Part shown: piece by piece, positions 58,444-64,000 of the stretch
How the letters are laid out: each line of letters begins with the position of its first letter
How positions within the stretch are numbered: the stretch's first letter is position 1
Assembly (NCBI GenBank): GCA_015501585.1
Contig: JADNRY010000307.1
Coordinates: forward strand, 1-64,000
Source: Rhodocollybia butyracea
Lineage: Eukaryota > Basidiomycota > Agaricomycetes > Agaricales > Omphalotaceae
DNA length: 64,000 nucleotides
Direction: 5' to 3'
Position numbers and translations under genes: made by a program
The notes under the pieces: model-generated
The model's input: the letters and a program-made list of their open reading frames with translations, nothing else
Told to the model about the DNA's origin: nothing
Database searches by the model: none

Positions 58444-59507
58444 GTCGATCCGAAGCTTGACTGAGTTTACCGACACCAAGTTGAGCTGGTGATGGAGTTG
58501 AAAGTCAAAGTTTCGCCAACTTTATACGTCTCCTTTCTGTAAAAATAGAGAGACAGGCACTTTAACGCCGGGAGAATGACGGTGATGGAAGAAACCATGA
58601 GTGGTGTTTGTCCAAGTTTGGCAGCAACCCTTGTTCTGATTATGGAAGGACTTCAACTAGCTTCAAAGTTTGCGGTAACATCTGGTAACATTTACGCAAT
58701 TAGACAGGAGGGAAGGTACAAATCCTACAAATTTCAGGTCCAATCGTCTCCTTACATCCGTTCATTTTTGTTCATTAAAGATTTACAGCGACTCGGCAGA
58801 GCTCGGCAGCCGGTTACCCTGAACGTGAACTAGCTGGCACGTCAAAGGGACCCACAGCATCATGCATCAGTTCCAACCAATCTGTGAAATTTGCTTCCAC
58901 GGCGGTACTTTTACTCTAGAAGTCTAACAGCTTCCGCGGGGAGTTTGCGCCACACAAGAAGACGCTTTGACCACAAGGATCTCCTAATTAGTTATCCTTG
59001 TATTTCTTGACTTGATAGAGGTACGTGAGCGGTAATGGTCTTGATAATTTTGGGACTAGGGCTATTTTCGCCCAAGATCAGAAATATCTTAGGGGACAAT
59101 GTGCCTGTACCTCAGGGAACCGGCACCGTGGCTTCTAAATGCTGTTCATCACCAAAAACCATGTCCAGAACTCCACGACTGTCCCAGTCGAGAACATAGT
59201 GCTACAAACTGAGCTGTATGGGATCTGCATCTAGTCTATCACAGCACAAACCTTGAGTTAGAAAAGCCCTCAGGACTACATGCGGTAGACAGAGATCTGC
59301 CTAGATAATATTCGTCCTTGAAGGTGAAATGTTGACGAGGAGAATCATTAGAAGTCGAGTGCTAAGTAGCATGAACCTCGCCAGAAACAATGGACAGGTG
59401 AGAACCTTTCAAGCTTCCACCTCCTTCTCCCCAGGCCCCATCGACATCTTTTATCTTCTAACTTTAAAAAAGGAGAGAAAAAGCTTCTGGTTCCTAACCT
59501 TGGTCAT
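58444..59507. other. No supported gene
   Basis: About 1.06 kb upstream of the esterase. An 85-codon + frame at 58576-58833 (MTVMEETMSGVCPSLAATLV) is not recognised and lacks support. Confidence 0.5.
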
Positions 59508-59560
59508 TGCTCCCTGCAAGGCTCGAACTTGCGACCTCGAGAAAGAACTTCACTAGTAGC
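59508..59560 (-). tRNA. tRNA-Met-like 3' half (relic)
   Basis: Read on -, CTCGAGGTCGCAAGTTCGAG then CCTTGCAGGGAGCA: variable loop, T-arm and acceptor 3' strand of an elongator tRNA-Met-like molecule. The 5' half upstream is badly degraded (CTCAGAGTAGCGAG remains), so it is a pseudogene. Confidence 0.6.
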
Positions 59561-59640
59561 AGTTGCAAGCCCGACCCTCGCTACTCTGAGGTTATGTTAG
59601 GACTTCGGCTATCAATTCACTGAAGACCTGCTTGGCTGAA

Positions 59641-59738
59641 GAAGTAACAAGGCTCGAACTCGCGACTTCGAGATTAGCGAACTACCATAGCTCTCAGCTC
59701 TTATGAGACTCGGGCTCTACCGACTGAGCTAAGGAAGC
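59641..59738 (-). tRNA. tRNA-Met(CAT)-like gene with intron, probably pseudogene
   Basis: Read on -, GCTTCCTTAGCTCAGTCGGT then AGAGCCCGAGTCTCATAA: acceptor 5' strand, D-arm and anticodon arm with CAT. A ~27 nt intron-like insert follows, then ATCTCGAAGTCGCGAGTTCG and AGCC, the T-arm. The 3' acceptor strand (TTACTTC) does not pair with GCTTCCT, and one anticodon-stem pair is T-T, so it is unlikely to work. Confidence 0.6.
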
Positions 59739-59960
59739 GATGTACTCTATAGAAACTACCCTGTCAGGTCCAAGTCCTATGATATAAAACGGCCGATACT
59801 CATCGAAGTGAGCTACTTACAGTGCAGGTTAAAGTACCTAATGATATTCAGAAGCCGAATTCGGAGCTCTAACAAGGGTGACCAGAACCTGGGCCTGAAG
59901 GCCCAAGGGAGTGGAGAAAGCTTTGAAAAAAATGAAAGCACCAAACAATCATTATATATA

Positions 59961-59992
59961 TGCTCCCTGCGACTCGAACTTGCGACCTCGGA
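59961..59992 (-). tRNA. tRNA-Met-like 3' fragment (relic)
   Basis: Read on -, CGAGGTCGCAAGTTCGAGTC then GCAGGGAGCA: T-arm and acceptor 3' strand only. It lies directly before the Dicer fragment. Confidence 0.55.
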
Positions 59993-59997
59993 AATAC

Positions 59998-60586
59998 GCA
60001 GCCTTCATCAAATCTTATTTTCAAGAAGCCTCTCCACAAACAATCATCAACACTGGATGGAAGTTCGACCCTCCAAAAGTTCTCAGTGACGTTTTCGAAA
60101 GTATCATTGGTGCAGTTCTCATCGACGATTCGACTCGGGTTATAATTATGAGATAATAGAGGGCAGTATGGAAGATATACTTGGCATTCTTTTTCCAGCG
60201 GCCACCCATTCGACTGGATCCGATTTCGACTCATACAGTGAATTGCAGTGTCAAGTGTCAGTGTCAGGATCCGAGAAGGCCAAGTTTAGGCAAGCGCGGT
60301 TTTCCTTGGAATATCCACCGGATTTTCCTCTTTAGTGTAGCCTCAAAAGGCGGACGAGACGGCATGCAGGTCACACTAAGTAGTACTGCATGATGTTATC
60401 GTAGCAGTTCCAATTATCTCTGCAAACATGACAGTCGCCAAAAATCTAGCGGCGGAAAGGGCCCTTTCTATCCTTCAAGATGCTGACCAGGTAATCTCTC
60501 TCTCTCGCGTCTGTATTTGTGGAATCAGATCGATCTCAGAGATAAAATCTCTGCGAGAAGACTCCGACGATAATGAGGAGCAGTAG
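59998..60586 (+). pseudogene. Dicer-like fragment (end of second RNase III domain and C-terminus)
   Basis: Reads SYFQEASPQTIINTGWKFDP then PKVLSDVFESIIGAVLIDDS, the conserved D-x-x-E-S-x-x-G-A block of the RNase IIIb domain. Frame is then lost; MEDILGILFPAATHS resumes in another frame and MTVAKNLAAERALSILQDAD (60429) matches the usual C-terminal part of fungal Dicers. A plausible last intron leads to a stop at 60584-60586. Helicase, PAZ and RNase IIIa parts are missing, so this is a truncated relic. Confidence 0.7.
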
Positions 60587-60694
60587 ATACACTTTTGTGT
60601 TCAACCATTCATTGCCTGGAGGCTCTTGTTGGGCATCTCTAGGACGGTTCGCTTTAGCTGTGAAGAATAACCATTGAAACATTTCAGACTATTG

Positions 60695-62977
60695 CTACAA
60701 TCCTGGAGCTAGAGATACAAGTTTGAGTGGCATCGACCCCCCCTTTCCATCAGCAAAGGGTTGCAAAGTTGGAAATATAGACTGAGTAATCTTAGCCTCA
60801 GTAGGCTCAAATTCAAATGAGCGCACAAGAACAGCAATAGCTATTTTGAGCTCCAATACACCTGAAATGAAAGAAGCTCCAGAAGTGGTCAAAATAGCGC
60901 AATGCAAAACTCACCAAGTCGATAGCCGATGCAACTTCGTGGTCCATCGGCTGCATTGAGCATTTAGCAAGTAAGTCACCTCAACAACATTTTTTGGAGC
61001 AACGTACAAAATGAAGACACTCCGCCCCAGGGTCCGTGGGGGAGTTTGTCTATGGAAGGAACGCCTCCAGGCTCGATCCATCGTTCAGGAATAAATTGAT
61101 CTCCGTTGTTTCCCCAGACTTGTTTATTGACATTAAGGAGAGCCCAAGGAATCCGGAATACCTGGATATATGTATGGTGAGTAGCCAATCGCAGAAAACG
61201 AACAGACACGAACCTGACCAGCTTTAACAACAAACGAGGACACTATCTCCCCACCTTCAGTACGGATGGTCTGGCTAAGAGGTATTACATCATCTTGAAG
61301 AGCTACGCGCTCTGTAGGCGGCCCAGCAGGGTGCAAACGTAGTCTGAATCCAAGATGCGGTACATACATGTAAGCACAGCTCGAATTTCCAAGGCGAAGA
61401 TTCAAAAGGATCGAAAGGCTTACCCCTCTTTAACCACAGCATTGAGATACTCAAATGCGACGATGGAATTGTAATCAAGAGAGGCCACAGTTCCGAGCTC
61501 GTGTCGAAGCTTGTCTTGGATTGAGGGATTTCGAGCCAATTGAAGCAGTAGAAACTCAATAGTGGCCGCAGTCGTCTCATGCCCAACCATCCTATATAAC
61601 TCACCAGCTATAGTGTGTTAGTTCGAGAAGATTTTGCCCGACGCACAAAAAGGTTGTAATCTAAAGACGAGAGAATGAGCAAAGCGCAGCGATATCAGCA
61701 ACTGGGCCATACATTATCAAGTAGTTCAGTGGTAGTTAGTCGAGCTTCCGAATTTTCTGTCAAGTTGTGACTGCCATTGACCAGAATCGACAATATATCA
61801 TGACCATGAAGAAGGTTCGTGTTCTGGGCGCTATCCGATATAAGTTTTCCCGCGAGTTTGTGTATGACCTGCCTCGACACGGCATCTTGAAAAGCAGGTA
61901 TGGGTAAGTTCATAATCCAAGGGAAAACGTTTATCAGAATGGGTGCGATGAATCCAACGAACGTCCGCGATATAGCCACATCTTTATGCCAGGCAGAAGT
62001 GATTGCTCTCGCTTCTGTACTTTTACCGTCTTCGAAATCGTGTCCGAAACCAACTCGGCCTATTATATCTAAACTGTAGCTGCGTAAGAAAGTGACCAGA
62101 ACCCTTTAACTCGGTGAAACCTACGTGCAAGCAGATATGACAGGAACTATATCTACTACATGACCGTTTGTTCGGCCAGTACCTCTTAGGGTAGAAAGGA
62201 GATTTTGGGTCATCTAGTACCATAATGAACTCGAGACGCTGATATTGATCTGTGGATATGATTCACTGACCTTGTCTACGCAGTAGAATATATCGTCGGC
62301 CATCGCCTCGACAGCACTTGATCTAAGTTTTTTTTAGCATGATTCTGAACTTCCATCACTGGAACTTCTATACGTACGTGAATGCTGGTGCCAACAGTCT
62401 GCGCTGGTATCTATGGTCCTCGCCTTCAGCCCACACGACCCCCCTTCCAATGAGCCTTTCGATGACACGCCGAAATGCTGGTGATTTCACTAAAGACAAT
62501 AACAGTAAGTACTGCCCGAAAAAGTAATCGGGAGACAGACCATGAGTGGTGGAGTTTTGGAATATATGTTGAGCAGCCGAGTTATCTCCCACAACGACCT
62601 AGTATATCCAGGTTTAAATTTGGTACATCGCGAGAACGGTAGGTTATATCCCAATTATTTAATGTGCACGTACAATGTCGGATTGAAATAACGCTGCTTT
62701 GATTCTATACACGAGCCCAACTGATGCAGCCCACTTGATATAGATTTCAGACGCCTGATGTTGGAATATTTCGAGCTCATGTCCCCATATCCAGCTTGTT
62801 TGCTTTGAATACTGGATTGCTAATGGATTTCGAGTTTCTACCGCAAGGCACAAGGAAACTTACAGGCATTGGAAGCTTTTCTGCCGTGCTCCACTTACGC
62901 TGCACATTTTTCCAGAACAGAAAGGACGCCCCGAGGATGAAAATGCCGAGTGGAAATGAGTAGCTGTTGCTAGTCAT
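60695..62977 (-). CDS. Cytochrome P450 monooxygenase
   Basis: Membrane-anchored haem-thiolate monooxygenase. Start at 62977 gives MTSNSYSFPLGIFILGASFL, an N-terminal membrane anchor (an upstream Met at 63010 is possible). Exons carry WIWGHELEIFQHQASEIYIK, LIGRGVVWAEGEDHRYQRRL (C-helix WxxxR-type region with HRYQRR), GRVGFGHDFEDG, the I-helix MVGHETTAATIEFLLLQLAR with the acid-Thr pair, YLNAVVKEG then RLHPAGPPTERVA (ExxR across an intron), QFIPERW (PERF motif) and, across an intron, FSDGPRSCIGYRLG with the haem Cys (F-x-x-G-x-R-x-C-x-G intact). The end reads KITQSIFPTLQPFADGKGGS. About 12 introns. Agaricomycete-type; substrate unknown. No frame break seen. Confidence 0.9.
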
Positions 62978-63670
62978 TATGAAGGAAGGGAAGCAAAGCA
63001 AAAGTAGCAATTTCGGGCTCGCAGGGCCGTTGATCGGCGTTTCAAAATTTTCGCGTTTCTACATCGTTCAGTCCTGTCAAAGTAAGCACTAAGTAGCGCG
63101 CGTACTAAAAAATCATAATTGTACACAACTGTACAAGGGCGAAACTACTATCAAAACGTAACGATTGAACTGACTATTTGAAGCGTTTATGCTCGGCTGT
63201 CTGACCTGCCTGGTTCAAACAGGCGACCCGTTGTTTACACTTCACCAGCCAAGTGTATACGTAGTCCCTGCAAGTGACGAACTAGAGCGATGCTTTGAAC
63301 TCCTCCAAGGGAATAGGAGGGCCATTATGCATTAGGCCTTAGGCCTTAGCCAACAGAGCGGACGCGTTTTCTTCGGACACGTACTGTTTGTTGAAAAAAT
63401 CACAACCCAGTTTCGTGGTGTTTCGTGTTTGAGAAGTGTGCCAGGAGCAATAGGATTGAGGTGTGTGACGTTCATCGAGGCGATAAGTTTATCCGAATGA
63501 CCAGCGGTTGGGAACGCTTCATCGAGCTCCTCTGCAAGCTTTCGCGAAACTTCCTTTCGATTCTAATTTCCAGCTAATTCTGAAACCTGAGGATATGCAG
63601 TTATACCCCTTGTCGGGATAGCCTGCGGGATAGGGACAAGAAGTGGAAAAGTCGCGTGGTTTTTCTGGAC
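62978..63670. other. Intergenic, no gene seen
   Basis: About 690 bases upstream of the P450. No coding signal. Confidence 0.5.
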
Positions 63671-63830
63671 CTATTGCCCAGTAGAGTACAGAGCCTGAAG
63701 GCCTGACACAGCGGGGTTGGAGGCATAGGAATCATTGGCAGGGCAGACATCGAGATCGTCGGCAGCGTTGAAGAGCGTGATATCGACGTTTCTTGGTTTC
63801 CTTTGATAAAACGAGACCGGCCGCGACCAG
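63671..63830 (-). CDS. C-terminal exon of an unidentified gene
   Basis: Read on -, the frame SFYQRKPRNVDITLFNAADD then LDVCPANDSYASNPAVSG ends at a stop at 63671-63673. It looks like real coding sequence, but I do not recognise the family. Upstream exons are unclear and the gene may start beyond 64000. The 5' limit given is approximate. Confidence 0.35.
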
Positions 63831-64000
63831 AGCTAATCTGACCTGGTACTGTAGTCTTGGGTACACGGAAACCCTCACCATCCATGAAGCAAAAAGGAAG
63901 AAAGAGAGATGCTTCGAAATCAAAGCAGAGCTGCCAAGAAAATTAGGCGCTCACGCCCATTCAACCGTGACCAGACGATAAAACTGCGAAAGTTCAAGTT

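Noticed and set aside
60695..62977. P450 and esterase as certain members of the prenyltransferase cluster
   Set aside because: They are more than 22 kb away, separated by secreted protein arrays and transposons; membership is possible but unsupported.

Overview
The window looks like nuclear DNA of a mushroom-forming basidiomycete (Agaricomycetes). Genes are split by many 45-70 bp GT-AG introns. The gene families are typical of this group: a DUF6533 membrane protein, a rhodopsin-like integral membrane protein, a vWA protein of the agaricomycete type, a cupin-like small secreted protein, P450 and Dicer fragments. Gene density is low, and there are many short secreted proteins, duplicated blocks and non-autonomous DNA transposons. 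I read it as an accessory region. The exact taxon cannot be told from the sequence alone.

Layout. 0-1.2 kb: haloacid dehalogenase (-). 1.9-20.7 kb: three members of a small secreted cysteine-rich family (family 1) plus relics, sitting in a ~3 kb block duplicated in inverted orientation (about 1.9-5.0 kb on - and 15.1-17.6 kb on +). Between the arms lie a vWA-domain gene (6.1-8.4, +), an integral membrane protein (8.8-10.1, -), a cupin-like secreted protein (10.8-11.5, +) and decayed repeats. 17.7-18.1 kb: a TA-flanked MITE. 20.7-22.8 kb: a ~2.2 kb TIR element with an 8 bp candidate target duplication. 22.8-26.7 kb: no recognised gene.

26.7-34.3 kb: a small secondary-metabolism locus. It has a DMATS-type aromatic prenyltransferase (-), a cytosolic BBE-type FAD oxidoreductase (-), a DUF6533 membrane protein (-) and a second, secreted BBE-type oxidoreductase (+). 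The prenyltransferase reading frame is broken by one base in an A7 run next to its catalytic Glu motif. Both oxidoreductases lack the usual flavin-linking His. 35.5-36.1 kb: dithiol glutaredoxin (+).

37.1-44.3 kb: five more family 1 secreted proteins, all on -, made by segmental duplication and interrupted by a 411 bp MITE with a perfect 8 bp target duplication. The whole family shares an odd structure with 14 nt and 4, 10 or 16 nt micro-exons. 47-53.7 kb: a second, unrelated six-cysteine secreted family in three + strand copies with near-identical promoters. 54.3-55.7 kb: another TIR element; the empty site survives in the neighbouring duplication unit. 56.6-58.4 kb: secreted type-B carboxylesterase (-) with a one-base frameshift. 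59.5-60.6 kb: tRNA-Met-like relics and a Dicer C-terminal fragment. 60.7-63.0 kb: cytochrome P450 (-).

The prenyltransferase and oxidoreductases could act in one pathway, with the P450 and esterase as more distant possible partners. The secreted proteins dominate the rest and are the least understood part.
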